Below, piece after piece: positions 1 through 8,551 of a DNA stretch of 64,000 nucleotides. The notes beneath the pieces were generated by a model that saw only the letters and a list, made by a program, of their open reading frames with translations, searched no databases and was not told the DNA's origin. Source of the DNA: Acinetobacter rongchengensis (GTDB taxonomy: Bacteria > Pseudomonadota > Gammaproteobacteria > Pseudomonadales > Moraxellaceae); the NCBI RefSeq assembly GCF_003611475.1, contig NZ_RAXT01000005.1, positions 1 through 64,000 of the forward strand, written 5' to 3'. The stretch's first letter is position 1; every line of letters begins with the position of its first letter. The translations under genes were made by a program, and so were the position numbers.

Positions 1-1156
1 TAGGTTTATTCTGTTCTAAAATAAAGTTTTCATAACCCTGACGATCTTCATTCATCGCATCATAAGCTAAACCAATACTGAAACGCGTATTAGGTAATAG
101 ATCTTTACCCGTCCAACGTAGATCCGCACCATAATAATCACGTTCAAAATCAATTACACCGCCCGCCTGACGTGGATTGTTCTGCGTTGACATTGGAATA
201 GACTGGTATTGCGTCACCTCACGATGCCCCAAATACACCATGCTATAAATTTCATTTTGATCATTGAGCGGTTTCGTCCAATTCAACCCAGTTTGTGTCT
301 GATTGATATCTTTACGCACATTAAACTGCTTTAAAAATGGCACTTGTTGTTGAGGATCAGCTTTCCATTGAGCTCGTGTCAAACCTTGCGGATCATTGGC
401 AGAAATATCAACATAATTCATTAACCAATTGATTTTAGAACCATCTACTAAATTCCAAGTCAATTTTGCATTGCTTAAAACTTTTTGCGCTTGGCTATGC
501 TCACGATAACCATCGGTGTCAAAATACGATGAACTCACCACATAACTCGGTTCATTGGCTTTGTCTGCACCACCTTGTAAAATAATATTGGTACGGTTTT
601 TATGATGACTCCCACCTGAATAACCAAGCTCAATCGAATCACGACCTTGCCCTTCTTTGGTTGTGGTTAAAATTGTCCCACCAGAAGAGTTTCCATAAAG
701 TGATGAAAATGGCCCACCAAGTACTTCTATATGATCCAAACTGTTTAAATCAATATTAGAAGTCTGCCCTTGTCCATCGGGCATAGTTGCAGGAATACCA
801 TCGACATATAAGCGAATCCCACGCACCCCAAATGTTGAACGTGCGCCAAAACCACGCATAGATAGCTGTAAGTCTTGCGCATAATTTTCACGATTATTTA
901 ATTGTAAGCCAGGAATCCCTTTCAGCGTTTCTGTGAGATTGACCCCCATATTATTTTGATGTTGAGCTTGATCTATACGATACACTGACGCAGGCGTGTC
1001 TAGAATATGAGTTTCTGAGCGCGTTGCCTCAACCTTGATCGTCGGAAGTCGTTGAATCAACGGCTGAGATTCTGACTCAGCATATAAGCTTTGGGCAATG
1101 CATGCCGTTAAACAAAGTAGTGTCGTTCTAGTTTTTAAATGAGTCACTCTTTGCAT
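1..1156 (-). CDS. TonB-dependent outer-membrane receptor, YncD/PqqU type (partial, C-terminus beyond window)
   Basis: This encodes the first ~385 residues of a TonB-dependent receptor; the rest lies outside the window. The ATG at 1156 follows an AAGGAAG ribosome site. A signal peptide (MQRVTHLKTRTTLLCLTACI, cut near AQSLYA) is followed by a TonB-box-like stretch (LPTIKVEATRSE) and a plug domain. The plug contains RGFGARSTFGVRGIRLYVDG and the PATMPDGQGQ segment typical of E. coli YncD, recently described as the pyrroloquinoline quinone receptor PqqU. The usual EVLRGP motif reads EVLGGP here. Strands of the barrel follow. Substrate is inferred from resemblance only; a siderophore or metal-chelate receptor remains possible. 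It has its own promoter and a structured leader. Confidence 0.85.
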   Translation of the reverse strand, partial: MQRVTHLKTRTTLLCLTACIAQSLYAESESQPLIQRLPTIKVEATRSETHILDTPASVYRIDQAQHQNNMGVNLTETLKGIPGLQLNNRENYAQDLQLSMRGFGARSTFGVRGIRLYVDGIPATMPDGQGQTSNIDLNSLDHIEVLGGPFSSLYGNSSGGTILTTTKEGQGRDSIELGYSGGSHHKNRTNIILQGGADKANEPSYVVSSSYFDTDGYREHSQAQKVLSNAKLTWNLVDGSKINWLMNYVDISANDPQGLTRAQWKADPQQQVPFLKQFNVRKDINQTQTGLNWTKPLNDQNEIYSMVYLGHREVTQYQSIPMSTQNNPRQAGGVIDFERDYYGADLRWTGKDLLPNTRFSIGLAYDAMNEDRQGYENFILEQNKP

Positions 1157-1197
1157 TTACGGCTTCCTTTGAAATATTTAGAAAAATAACATCCCTC

Positions 1198-1278
1198 CTA
1201 AATGACCAAAAGTGATACTGGCTTTGACTGGTCTATTCAGCGAATAGACACACTAAAATCAAAGCATGAATCATTTAG
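1198..1278 (-). ncRNA. Three-tier structured leader of the receptor gene (riboswitch candidate)
   Basis: Read on the minus strand, three perfectly complementary arm pairs are nested: P1 CTAAATGA/TCATTTAG (1278-1271 with 1205-1198, 8 bp), P2 GCTTTGA/TCAAAGC (1265-1259 with 1227-1221, 7 bp) and P3 GTCTATTC/GAATAGAC (1249-1242 with 1238-1231, 8 bp, loop GCT). They are separated by asymmetric internal loops of 5/15 and 9/3 nt. P1 ends directly at an AGGAGGG sequence, and the receptor ATG is ~40 nt further on. The nesting and the position between a TATAAT box and the start codon suggest a cis-regulatory RNA. It does not match the cobalamin, TPP or FMN signatures I know. Confidence 0.55.
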
Positions 1279-1304
1279 TTGGGTACTGAATTGTTAAGCT
1301 GCAC

Positions 1305-1310
1305 ATTATA
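1305..1310 (-). promoter_or_regulatory. Candidate -10 box of the receptor gene
   Basis: The minus strand reads TATAAT here, placing a start of transcription near 1298, about 20 nt before the structured leader. No good -35 at 17 bp is seen; TTGAAT lies only 14 bp upstream. Confidence 0.45.
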
Positions 1311-1550
1311 CCCTGCATCGTCTCATTCAACTGTCTCTAATTTGTGCCATTAAATTGAACACTTTTTTTACTCATTCTCCAGCAATGAGTGGCGCTGTAA
1401 GTTGCCATGATTTTTTCTTAGCATAGCATTCAATCGATATGTAGCTTTTATTCTATCTAGATCAAACTAACTCAGTATCAATCTTCTCAGCTTTATACGA
1501 GTAGCATTCTCCAATACAATAAGCCCAATGTTTTGTATTCTGATGATGAC

Positions 1551-2399
1551 ATGCCTGAACTTCCAGAAGTTGAAACAACAAAAACCAGTTTGTTGCCTTT
1601 GCTTAACCAAAAAGTGGTCGATATCCAAGTCCGGGAATCTCGCCTAAGATGGCCTATTCCTGAAGATATTCACAATTTAAAAGGGCAAAAATTATTAAAA
1701 TTGAGCCGTCGCTCAAAGTATATTTTGGCTGAGTTTGAAACACATAGCATGCTTTGGCATCTCGGTATGTCAGGCAGTTTTAGAATTTGTGAACCACAAG
1801 ATGAATTGAGAAAACACGATCACTTGATTATTCAATTTGAAGATCAACAATTGTGCTACCATGATCCACGCCGTTTTGGCTGTATTATTTGGCTCAATGA
1901 GGAAAGCCAAACTAAATTAATTGACACCCTTGGTCCAGAACCTTTAAGCGAATCTTTTAATGAAGAATATTTAAGCAATAAATTAAAAAATAAAAATGTC
2001 GGCATAAAAGTTGCAATTATGGATAACCATATCGTGGTTGGTGTGGGCAATATTTATGCTACAGAAAGTTTATTTAATTTAGGTATTCATCCAGCACAGC
2101 CAGCTTCGACATTATCCACAGCGCAAATTCAAAAACTGGTTATTGAAATAAAACGTATTTTGAAACAAGCGATTGATTTAGGTGGCTCAACGTTAAGAGA
2201 CTATAGCAATGCAATGGGTGAAAATGGTTATTTTCAACAAACCTTATTGGCCTATGGTCGTGCGGGTGAAATGTGTGTGAACTGTGAAACAACATTGGAA
2301 AACTTGAAATTGGGACAGCGTGCAAGTGTGTTTTGCCCACAATGCCAACCTTTGAAAAAAGTGAACACTTCTCAAACTCAGCGAGGTCAATCTAAATGA
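1551..2399 (+). CDS. mutM: Formamidopyrimidine-DNA glycosylase (Fpg/MutM)
   Basis: Bifunctional DNA glycosylase/AP lyase that removes 8-oxoguanine and formamidopyrimidines. The protein must begin MPELPEVE because Pro2 is the catalytic nucleophile after Met removal and Glu3 assists; this fixes the start at the ATG at 1551 rather than an in-frame TTG 18 bp upstream. Lys56 (RRSKY) is the conserved DNA-contacting lysine. The helix-two-turn-helix is followed by a C-terminal zinc finger with Cys242, Cys245, Cys262 and Cys265. Its 282 residues exceed E. coli Fpg slightly because of a ~17-residue tail after the finger. The stop overlaps the ATG of ppiC (ATGA), so the two are translationally coupled. 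Confidence 0.97.
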   Translation: MPELPEVETTKTSLLPLLNQKVVDIQVRESRLRWPIPEDIHNLKGQKLLKLSRRSKYILAEFETHSMLWHLGMSGSFRICEPQDELRKHDHLIIQFEDQQLCYHDPRRFGCIIWLNEESQTKLIDTLGPEPLSESFNEEYLSNKLKNKNVGIKVAIMDNHIVVGVGNIYATESLFNLGIHPAQPASTLSTAQIQKLVIEIKRILKQAIDLGGSTLRDYSNAMGENGYFQQTLLAYGRAGEMCVNCETTLENLKLGQRASVFCPQCQPLKKVNTSQTQRGQSK

Positions 2400-2680
2400 A
2401 AACTGCAATTGTTCGTCATATACTCGTCAAAGATAAAGGCTTAGCAGAACAGCTTAAAAAGAAGATTTTAGACGGTGCTGATTTTTCAAAAGTTGCGAAA
2501 CAGTATTCAACCTGTAATTCAGCCAAACGTGGTGGTGAACTTGGTGAAGTGAAAAAGGGGCAATTGGTTCCTGTGATTGATAAACTGGTTTTTACAGCAG
2601 CAGAACATATTTTACATGGACCCGTTAAAAGCCAATTTGGGTTTCACCTCCTTGAAATTAAATTTCGTATGGATTTTTAA
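2396..2680 (+). CDS. ppiC: Peptidyl-prolyl cis-trans isomerase, PpiC-type parvulin
   Basis: A 94-residue single-domain parvulin without signal peptide, so cytoplasmic. The HILVKD start, the GADFSKVAKQYSTC helix, the KRGGELGEVKKGQLVP loop and the final QFGFHLLEI strand are the parvulin core and match E. coli PpiC (93 residues) closely over the full length. It catalyses isomerisation of peptidyl-prolyl bonds. The start overlaps the mutM stop by 4 bp, which suggests a two-gene operon; no functional link between DNA repair and this foldase is implied by the sequence. No clear rho-independent terminator follows before the convergent lipoprotein gene. Confidence 0.93.
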   Translation: MKTAIVRHILVKDKGLAEQLKKKILDGADFSKVAKQYSTCNSAKRGGELGEVKKGQLVPVIDKLVFTAAEHILHGPVKSQFGFHLLEIKFRMDF

Positions 2681-2729
2681 ACCAGCTCATTGAGTATTTA
2701 TATTTATTCAAATGCGTTGAGAATAAAGC

Positions 2730-3332
2730 TTAATTTGTAGGCTGCGTTTCAACGCTATAATCTTCCACAAATTTTGAATACTGATCGATATAAGGTCTAA
2801 ACATTTCTGCACGTGTGGTGAAGTAAAATACCTCATTGCCATTATGTACAATGGTTTCAGGTGATTTACCATTGCAAAAGCCGTTATCAGATTCAACAGC
2901 AGTTTTTAAACTGATAAAATTCTTTTCCGCTTGTTGTGCATCTTCAAAAGCAAAAACCAATAAACTAAAATCTGGACGCACTTGGTTCTGACCAATTTTT
3001 ACCAGACTCTCTGCTCTATATGAGCGTATGCCATCCCCTTTGACTTGAATAATTTTATTGTTGGTACAATCATTTTCAGACCAAGATCGACCACTTTCTT
3101 TCTCAACAAATTCAAATTGATCTTTTAACAATTGCGTTTGTAATACCACCAATAACGCATCATTTTCATCAATTGATTTTGCCTCAATTACTTCAAAAGT
3201 GGTTTTTTCATTGGGCATATCTGCAAAACTTAGATTCTTGGTTTTATTTTGAATATCATTTTGATTGTTTTGCTGCTCTGAACAACTGAAGAGTCCAAAA
3301 ATCATCATGAATATGATTAAACGTTTTGTCAT
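2730..3332 (-). CDS. Hypothetical lipoprotein
   Basis: This 200-residue protein begins with a lipoprotein signal (MTKRLIIFMMIFGLFSC) in which LFSC is the lipobox, so Cys17 would be acylated. The next ~15 residues are an Asn/Gln-rich linker, then a mixed alpha/beta domain with two further Cys residues near 88 and 152 that could form a disulfide in the periplasm. I do not recognise the domain. It is monocistronic, convergent with ppiC, and separated from mscL by a terminator. Asp follows neither at +2 nor +3, so outer-membrane sorting is the default expectation. Confidence 0.75.
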   Translation of the reverse strand: MTKRLIIFMMIFGLFSCSEQQNNQNDIQNKTKNLSFADMPNEKTTFEVIEAKSIDENDALLVVLQTQLLKDQFEFVEKESGRSWSENDCTNNKIIQVKGDGIRSYRAESLVKIGQNQVRPDFSLLVFAFEDAQQAEKNFISLKTAVESDNGFCNGKSPETIVHNGNEVFYFTTRAEMFRPYIDQYSKFVEDYSVETQPTN

Positions 3333-3380
3333 TATAATATTCCGATCATCCTATAAACATGATCATAAACGATTCATAAA

Positions 3381-3406
3381 AAAAACGGCACTTAAAAGTG
3401 CCGTTT
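3381..3406 (-). terminator. Rho-independent terminator of mscL
   Basis: AAACGGCACTT and AAGTGCCGTTT form an 11-bp stem around a two-base gap; on the minus strand it is followed by a run of T. It lies just after the mscL stop. Confidence 0.85.
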
Positions 3407-3428
3407 AATGATGATTATTTATACATGA

Positions 3429-3860
3429 TTAAGCTTGTGGACGTTTTTTTAGTTCATCACGGATTTCACGTAATAATTCAATATCTTCTGGCGTCGTAGC
3501 CGGTGCTTCTTCCGCTGGCTTACGAATTTTATTTAAGAATTTAACCAGTAAAAATACAACCCACATTAAGATCAGGAAGTTCAACACAATCGTGATGAAG
3601 TTACCATAAGTTAAAACATTCACACCCGCTTTGGTTAGCTCATCTAATGAAGTCAGGTTACTCGGGTTATCACCAAGTACAATAAATTTCTGAGTAAAAT
3701 CAACGCCCCCACCAGTAATCACAGAAATTAATGGCATGATGATGTCTTTTACTAAAGAATCAATAATTTTATTAAAAGCACCACCGATGATTACACCAAT
3801 AGCCAAGTCCATCATGTTGCCTTTGATAGCAAACGCTTTGAATTCTGAAATAATGCTCAT
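3429..3860 (-). CDS. mscL: Large-conductance mechanosensitive channel MscL
   Basis: Inner-membrane pentameric channel that opens under membrane tension to release osmolytes during hypo-osmotic shock. The family N-terminus [20 protein letters not shown] sets the start at 3860; a GTG four codons upstream gives a less typical N-terminus. TM1 (about 17-45, [18 protein letters not shown]) and TM2 (about 75-100) are clear, and the C-terminal helix ([19 protein letters not shown]) forms the cytoplasmic bundle. The length of 143 residues is normal. It stands downstream of typA but each has its own terminator. Confidence 0.97.
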   Translation of the reverse strand: MSIISEFKAFAIKGNMMDLAIGVIIGGAFNKIIDSLVKDIIMPLISVITGGGVDFTQKFIVLGDNPSNLTSLDELTKAGVNVLTYGNFITIVLNFLILMWVVFLLVKFLNKIRKPAEEAPATTPEDIELLREIRDELKKRPQA

Positions 3861-3985
3861 TTGTATCTCCACGCGCTCTTATTGCGTAATTTTTATGTGA
3901 CGAAGTATACATTAAAATTTAATATATATTTCCAGCTAATTTACTCGGTTTTTATAAATTTCGTATATTTTTTTTACAATTTATA

Positions 3986-4021
3986 CAAAAAAACCGCAAC
4001 TCTCTGACGAATTGCGGTTTT
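3986..4021 (-). terminator. Rho-independent terminator of typA
   Basis: AAAACCGCAA (3990-3999) pairs with TTGCGGTTTT (4012-4021); on the minus strand the stem is followed by seven T. It sits 35 bp after the typA stop. Confidence 0.88.
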
Positions 4022-4055
4022 CTATAGAAATTTTAAGAATTTCTATTTAAAACGA

Positions 4056-5894
4056 TTACATACCACGTGCAGCACGTTTACGATCATTTTCAGTTAAGAA
4101 TTTTTTACGAATACGAACTGATTTAGGTGTAACTTCAACTAATTCATCATCTTCAATAAATTCTAAAGCTTGTTCAAGCGTGAATTTAATTGCAGGTGTC
4201 AATGTTAAAGCTTCATCTGTACCTGATGCACGCATGTTCGTTAACTGCTTCGCTTTTGTTGGGTTTACAGTCATGTCGTCTGAACGTGAGTTCATACCAA
4301 CAATCATCCCCTCATACACTTCTAATTGTGGTTCAGCAAATAGACGACCACGATCTTGTAGCGTGAATAGAGCGAAAGCTAAACATGTACCATTCACCAT
4401 TGATACAAGTACACCGTTTTGACGCTTCGCAACAGCACCTTGCTTAGCAGGACCATAATGCGAGAAGCTTGAAGTCATAATACCAGTACCAGAAGTAATG
4501 GTTAAGAATTCAGAACGGAAACCAATCAAGCCACGTGAAGGTACAGTCGCTTCAATACGCATACGACCTTTACCGTCGACTTCCATATTGGTTAACTCAC
4601 CTTTACGGTTACCCATTTGTTCCATTACAGAACCTTGGTGTTGTTCTTCAACGTCAAAAGTTACGTTTTCGTATGGCTCTTGCATTTCGCCATCAACTTC
4701 TTTCATGATCACTTGCGGACGAGATACACCCATCTCGAAGCCTTCACGGCGCATTGTTTCGATCAATACAGAAAGATGAAGCTCACCACGACCAGAAACT
4801 TTGAAACGGTCTGGACTGTCAGTGTCTTCAACACGTAATGCTACGTTATGGATCAATTCACGATCTAAACGCTCACGGATATTACGTGAAGTTACGAATT
4901 TACCTTCTTTACCAGCAAACGGAGAGTTGTTTACTTGGAAAGTCATCGAAACTGTAGGTTCATCTACAGACAATGCAGGTAAAGCTTCAACATTTTTAGG
5001 ATCACAAATGGTGTCAGAAATATTCAATGCATCTAAACCAGTGATACATACGATATCACCCGCTTGTGCAGAATCAACGTCAACACGCTCTAAACCGTGG
5101 TAACCCATGATTTTTAAGATACGACCGTTACGTGTCTTACCATCTTTATCAATCACTGTTACAGGTGTATTTGTTTTTACTGAACCACGTTGAATACGAC
5201 CAACACCGATTACACCGACGAAACTATTATAGTCAAGTGATGAAATTTGCATTTGGAATGGACCATCAACATCTACTGAAGGTGGTTCAACGATGTCTAC
5301 GATTGTTTCAAATAACGGGGTCATATCTTCTGCTAATTCTTCTGGAGAAGGACCAGCTACACCACGTAAACCTGATGCATAAACAACTGGGAAGTCTAAC
5401 TGTTCGTCAGTACCACCAAGGTTATCAAACAAATCAAATACTTGATCAATTACCCAATCTGGACGAGCACTTGGCTTGTCAACTTTGTTAATGATCACGA
5501 TTGGTTTCAAACCACGTGCGAACGCTTTTTGCGTTACGAAACGAGTTTGTGGCATTGGACCTTCTTGTGAATCGACAAGAAGAAGTACGCAATCAACCAT
5601 AGACATAACACGTTCAACTTCACCACCAAAGTCAGCATGTCCTGGGGTGTCAACAATGTTAATACGGTATTCAGTGTCAGTACGTTTGTCTAACCATTTA
5701 ATTGCAGTGTTTTTTGCAAGAATGGTAATACCACGCTCAGATTCCAACGCATTCGAATCCATGACACGCTCGATCTCACCCGCGCGATCACCGAGAGCAC
5801 CAGATTGTTGCAGAAGTTTGTCTACCAGAGTGGTTTTACCATGATCGACGTGCGCAATGATGGCAATGTTACGGAGAGTTTTAATATCAGACAT
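4056..5894 (-). CDS. typA: Translational GTPase TypA/BipA
   Basis: Ribosome-associated GTPase of the elongation-factor superfamily, involved in 50S assembly and stress adaptation. It has the G1 motif AHVDHGKTTL (residues 14-23), G3 DTPGHADF, G4 NKVDKPSA, then EF-Tu-like domain II and the two EF-G-like domains and the BipA-specific C-terminal domain. Its 612 residues compare with 607 in E. coli. The start ATG at 5894 gives the canonical MSDIKTLRNIAIIAHVDHG. It is divergent from the xanP-like gene and ends in its own terminator. Confidence 0.97.
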   Translation of the reverse strand: MSDIKTLRNIAIIAHVDHGKTTLVDKLLQQSGALGDRAGEIERVMDSNALESERGITILAKNTAIKWLDKRTDTEYRINIVDTPGHADFGGEVERVMSMVDCVLLLVDSQEGPMPQTRFVTQKAFARGLKPIVIINKVDKPSARPDWVIDQVFDLFDNLGGTDEQLDFPVVYASGLRGVAGPSPEELAEDMTPLFETIVDIVEPPSVDVDGPFQMQISSLDYNSFVGVIGVGRIQRGSVKTNTPVTVIDKDGKTRNGRILKIMGYHGLERVDVDSAQAGDIVCITGLDALNISDTICDPKNVEALPALSVDEPTVSMTFQVNNSPFAGKEGKFVTSRNIRERLDRELIHNVALRVEDTDSPDRFKVSGRGELHLSVLIETMRREGFEMGVSRPQVIMKEVDGEMQEPYENVTFDVEEQHQGSVMEQMGNRKGELTNMEVDGKGRMRIEATVPSRGLIGFRSEFLTITSGTGIMTSSFSHYGPAKQGAVAKRQNGVLVSMVNGTCLAFALFTLQDRGRLFAEPQLEVYEGMIVGMNSRSDDMTVNPTKAKQLTNMRASGTDEALTLTPAIKFTLEQALEFIEDDELVEVTPKSVRIRKKFLTENDRKRAARGM

Positions 5895-6068
5895 GTAAAT
5901 TCGATACGCTTTAAATTTGAGGGCAAATTATACAGAAAAATCTTAACTTTTAGTAGTGACAGTTTATTGACAGTTACAAGTTTTTTTCACAAGGCCCCCT
6001 TTTTTATTTTGTAATGGCATGTAAACCGATTAGAATAGCGCCATCTTGCTGCTTCTCCCGCTGTGGTC

Positions 6069-7442
6069 ATGTCTGATTTTAATACACCTCCCAAACAAAC
6101 TCAGGGTCAAATTGACCTTATTTATGGTCTCAATGATCACCCAAAACCACTTATCGCTTTTTTTGCGGCCTTACAACATTTATTAGCGATTATTGTTCCA
6201 ATTGTAACACCAGGTTTACTAATCTGTTTGGCTTTAGGTGTTTCTCCACAAGACACCAACATGATTCTTTCCATGTCATTGGTCATTTCAGGTGTCGCAA
6301 CTTATTTACAATGTAAAAAAATTGGGCCATTTGGTGCAGGCTTACTGATTGTTCAGGGCACAAGTTTTAACTTTATTGGCCCGATGATCGGTATTGGCTC
6401 TGCTATGGTTGCGGCAGGCACACCTGTTGAAGCGGTGATGGCGTCTATTTTCGGCGTCGTGATTGCTGGATCATTTATTGAAATGGGTGTATCTCGCATT
6501 TTGCCTTGGGTGAAAAAGCTGATTACACCATTGGTGACAGGTATTGTTGTGCTGTTGATTGGTTTAACCTTAATTAAAGAAGGCCTCATCAGCATGGGCG
6601 GTGGCTATCAAGCCATGTCAGATAAAACCTTTGCCAGTGCCGACAATCTCATCATGTCATGTACTGTACTTGCCATTATTATCCTACTGAATCGTGTAAA
6701 AGTTGTTTGGGTAAAAAGCTCAGCTATTTTAATTGCTTTAGTTGTCGGTTATGTACTTGCAGGTTTTATGGGCTATTTAAACTTTTCAGGTTTAAAAGAT
6801 GCGCCACTTATACAAATCCCATCACCGATGCATTTTGGAATTAGCTTCTCTTGGAGTTTATTTATTCCAATGGCATTTATTTACTTGGTGACCTCTTTAG
6901 AAGCGATTGGTGATGTGACAGCAACTTCGAAAATTTCTAATCAGCCAGTTGATGGCCCAGTTTGGATGGAACGTATCAAAGGGGGGGTTTTGGTCAATGG
7001 TGCAAACTCTTTCTTAGCTGGTATTTTCAATACTTTCCCAAGCTCTGTATTTGCTCAAAATAATGGTGTCATTCAACTCACAGGTGTGGCTAGTCGTTAT
7101 GTCGGGATTTGGATCGCAGTATTATTGGTGATTCTTGGTTTATTCCCCGCAGTTGCAGGTGTCATTCAGGCTGTACCGCAAGCTGTGCTTGGCGGTGCCG
7201 TAATGGTCATGTTTGGTGCAGTTGCTGCTTCTGGCATTAACATTTTATCGGGAATTCAGTTAGATCGTCGTGCCCTTTTGATTATTGCAATTTCTTTAGG
7301 ACTAGGTTTGGGTGTTGCACAAGTTCCTCAAATTTTGGAACATTTACCAGAATTGGCACGTAATATTTTTAGTTCTGGTGTTGCCACAGGCGGTCTTGCA
7401 GCTTTGATTTTAAATTTAGTTTTACCTGAAACTAAAAAATAG
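6069..7442 (+). CDS. xanP: NCS2-family purine permease, XanP-like (xanthine:H+ symporter)
   Basis: Inner-membrane nucleobase transporter of the NCS2 family with 12-14 hydrophobic segments over 457 residues. The TM1 motif ALQHLLA with its conserved His, the SLEAIGDVTATS segment and the signature FAQNNGVIQLTGVASRYVG are those of the XanP/XanQ xanthine branch rather than UraA. The start is taken at the ATG at 6069 (MSDFNTPPKQ); a GTG two codons earlier is possible and neither has a strong ribosome site. Uric acid or another purine as substrate cannot be excluded. No purine-catabolism genes adjoin it. Confidence 0.82.
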   Translation: MSDFNTPPKQTQGQIDLIYGLNDHPKPLIAFFAALQHLLAIIVPIVTPGLLICLALGVSPQDTNMILSMSLVISGVATYLQCKKIGPFGAGLLIVQGTSFNFIGPMIGIGSAMVAAGTPVEAVMASIFGVVIAGSFIEMGVSRILPWVKKLITPLVTGIVVLLIGLTLIKEGLISMGGGYQAMSDKTFASADNLIMSCTVLAIIILLNRVKVVWVKSSAILIALVVGYVLAGFMGYLNFSGLKDAPLIQIPSPMHFGISFSWSLFIPMAFIYLVTSLEAIGDVTATSKISNQPVDGPVWMERIKGGVLVNGANSFLAGIFNTFPSSVFAQNNGVIQLTGVASRYVGIWIAVLLVILGLFPAVAGVIQAVPQAVLGGAVMVMFGAVAASGINILSGIQLDRRALLIIAISLGLGLGVAQVPQILEHLPELARNIFSSGVATGGLAALILNLVLPETKK

Positions 7443-7458
7443 TCAGTCTATTCTTTAT

Positions 7459-7482
7459 AATGCCCAGCTTAGTCTGGGCATT
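7459..7482 (+). terminator. Hairpin terminator of the xanP-like gene
   Basis: AATGCCCAG and CTGGGCATT form a 9-bp stem around CTTAGT, followed by a broken T-rich tail. Confidence 0.65.
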
Positions 7483-7504
7483 ATTGTTCAAATTTTTATG
7501 ATGG

Positions 7505-8551
7505 ATGGTGAATATGGAGCCAAGAAGTGAAGTTGTCATTCGACAGCATGACTATCTTTCTGGACGAGTTTTATTGGTCAATGCGCCAACGGATGATTTA
7601 CTTTCAAATTTAGCTCATGACATCGAAGCAAGTATTTGGACGTGGAATTACAACGAATTTCAGTATTTTCAAAATCTAAAAGCCGATGTACATTTTGGTA
7701 CAGATCTGCCTGAGTCCGATTTTGACCAAGCTGTAATTTTTGTCCCGAAATCGAAAGAACTGCTCAATTATATTTTGCATAATTTGGTCAGTCGTTTGCC
7801 TGTTGGTGCTTCTATTTTCCTCGTTGGAGAAAAGAAAGGGGGCGTTGAGCGTGCTGCAAAACAGTTACAACCTTATGGGCAAACCACGAAATTAGACAGC
7901 GCTCGTCATTGTCAAATGTGGCAACTGACCACCAATACCACGGTTACAGCAAAACCATTAACGCAATGGGCACAACATTATAATGTTGCCACACCTGCTG
8001 GTGAACTGACCATTTGTGCTTTACCAGGGGTATTTAGTCAAAACCATTTAGATATTGGCACAGCTGTTTTGCTGCCTTATTTAAAACAAGTGACTTCTGG
8101 AAAAATTGCTGATTTTGGTTGCGGTGCTGGGGTAATCAGTGCTTATTTGTCCAAGTTAAATCCTAAAAATCGTATTTTTGCGTTGGATGTCGATGCTTTT
8201 GCATTGGCCTCAACCCAAATGACATTTGAAAAAAATAGCTTACCCTTAGAACAGCTTGAAGTTAAAGCAGTCACAGGCATCGAAGATGCACCTTTATTTT
8301 TACATGCGATTGTCAGCAATCCTCCATTTCACCAAGGCATACAGACCGATTATAATGCCAGTGAAACTTTGTGTAAGACTGCACGACGCCATTTAAAATC
8401 TGGTGGTGAATTATGGATTGTGGCAAACCGCTTCCTCAATTATCCATTACTCATTGAGCAGAGCTTTAGTCAATGTACGACTAAGGCCGATCAACAAGGC
8501 TTTAAAGTGCTGTTCGCCAACACTCAAAAAAATCTTAAGGAAGAACGATGA
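7505..8551 (+). CDS. rsmC: 16S rRNA (guanine1207-N2)-methyltransferase RsmC
   Basis: SAM-dependent methyltransferase that modifies G1207 of 16S rRNA in the 30S subunit. The N-terminal ~150 residues are the degenerate methyltransferase-like domain of RsmC; the C-terminal half holds the SAM-binding [17 protein letters not shown] motif (about 198-214), the acidic LDVDAFAL strand and the catalytic NPPFHQG motif. The length of 348 residues fits the family. Starts at 7505 and 7514 are both possible; 7505 is used. The last four bases overlap the lysP ATG (ATGA), so the two are co-transcribed. Confidence 0.93.
   Translation: MVNMEPRSEVVIRQHDYLSGRVLLVNAPTDDLLSNLAHDIEASIWTWNYNEFQYFQNLKADVHFGTDLPESDFDQAVIFVPKSKELLNYILHNLVSRLPVGASIFLVGEKKGGVERAAKQLQPYGQTTKLDSARHCQMWQLTTNTTVTAKPLTQWAQHYNVATPAGELTICALPGVFSQNHLDIGTAVLLPYLKQVTSGKIADFGCGAGVISAYLSKLNPKNRIFALDVDAFALASTQMTFEKNSLPLEQLEVKAVTGIEDAPLFLHAIVSNPPFHQGIQTDYNASETLCKTARRHLKSGGELWIVANRFLNYPLLIEQSFSQCTTKADQQGFKVLFANTQKNLKEER

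Larger units (their letters stand above)
1157..1550. other. Divergent intergenic region between receptor and mutM
   Basis: This 394-bp stretch holds no gene. On the minus strand it carries a TATAAT hexamer at 1305-1310 and then the nested inverted repeats at 1198-1278 described separately. On the plus side an inverted pair ACTCATT/AATGAGT (1370-1376, 1384-1390) is visible but has no U tract in a useful direction. The mutM promoter must lie in the last ~100 bp; I see no strong hexamer pair. Confidence 0.6.

Noticed and set aside
1370..1390. ACTCATT/AATGAGT inverted repeat beside a T run, as a terminator
   Set aside because: The T run lies 5' of the hairpin on the plus strand and becomes an A run after it on the minus strand, so neither direction gives an intrinsic terminator.
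1533..1550. TTG start giving a six-residue extension of MutM
   Set aside because: MutM needs Pro directly after the initiator Met for catalysis; the extension would abolish activity.
4180..5844. Long plus-strand ORFs opposite typA
   Set aside because: They lie wholly antisense to a strongly conserved gene, have no ribosome sites and encode Ser/Arg-rich sequences typical of shadow frames.
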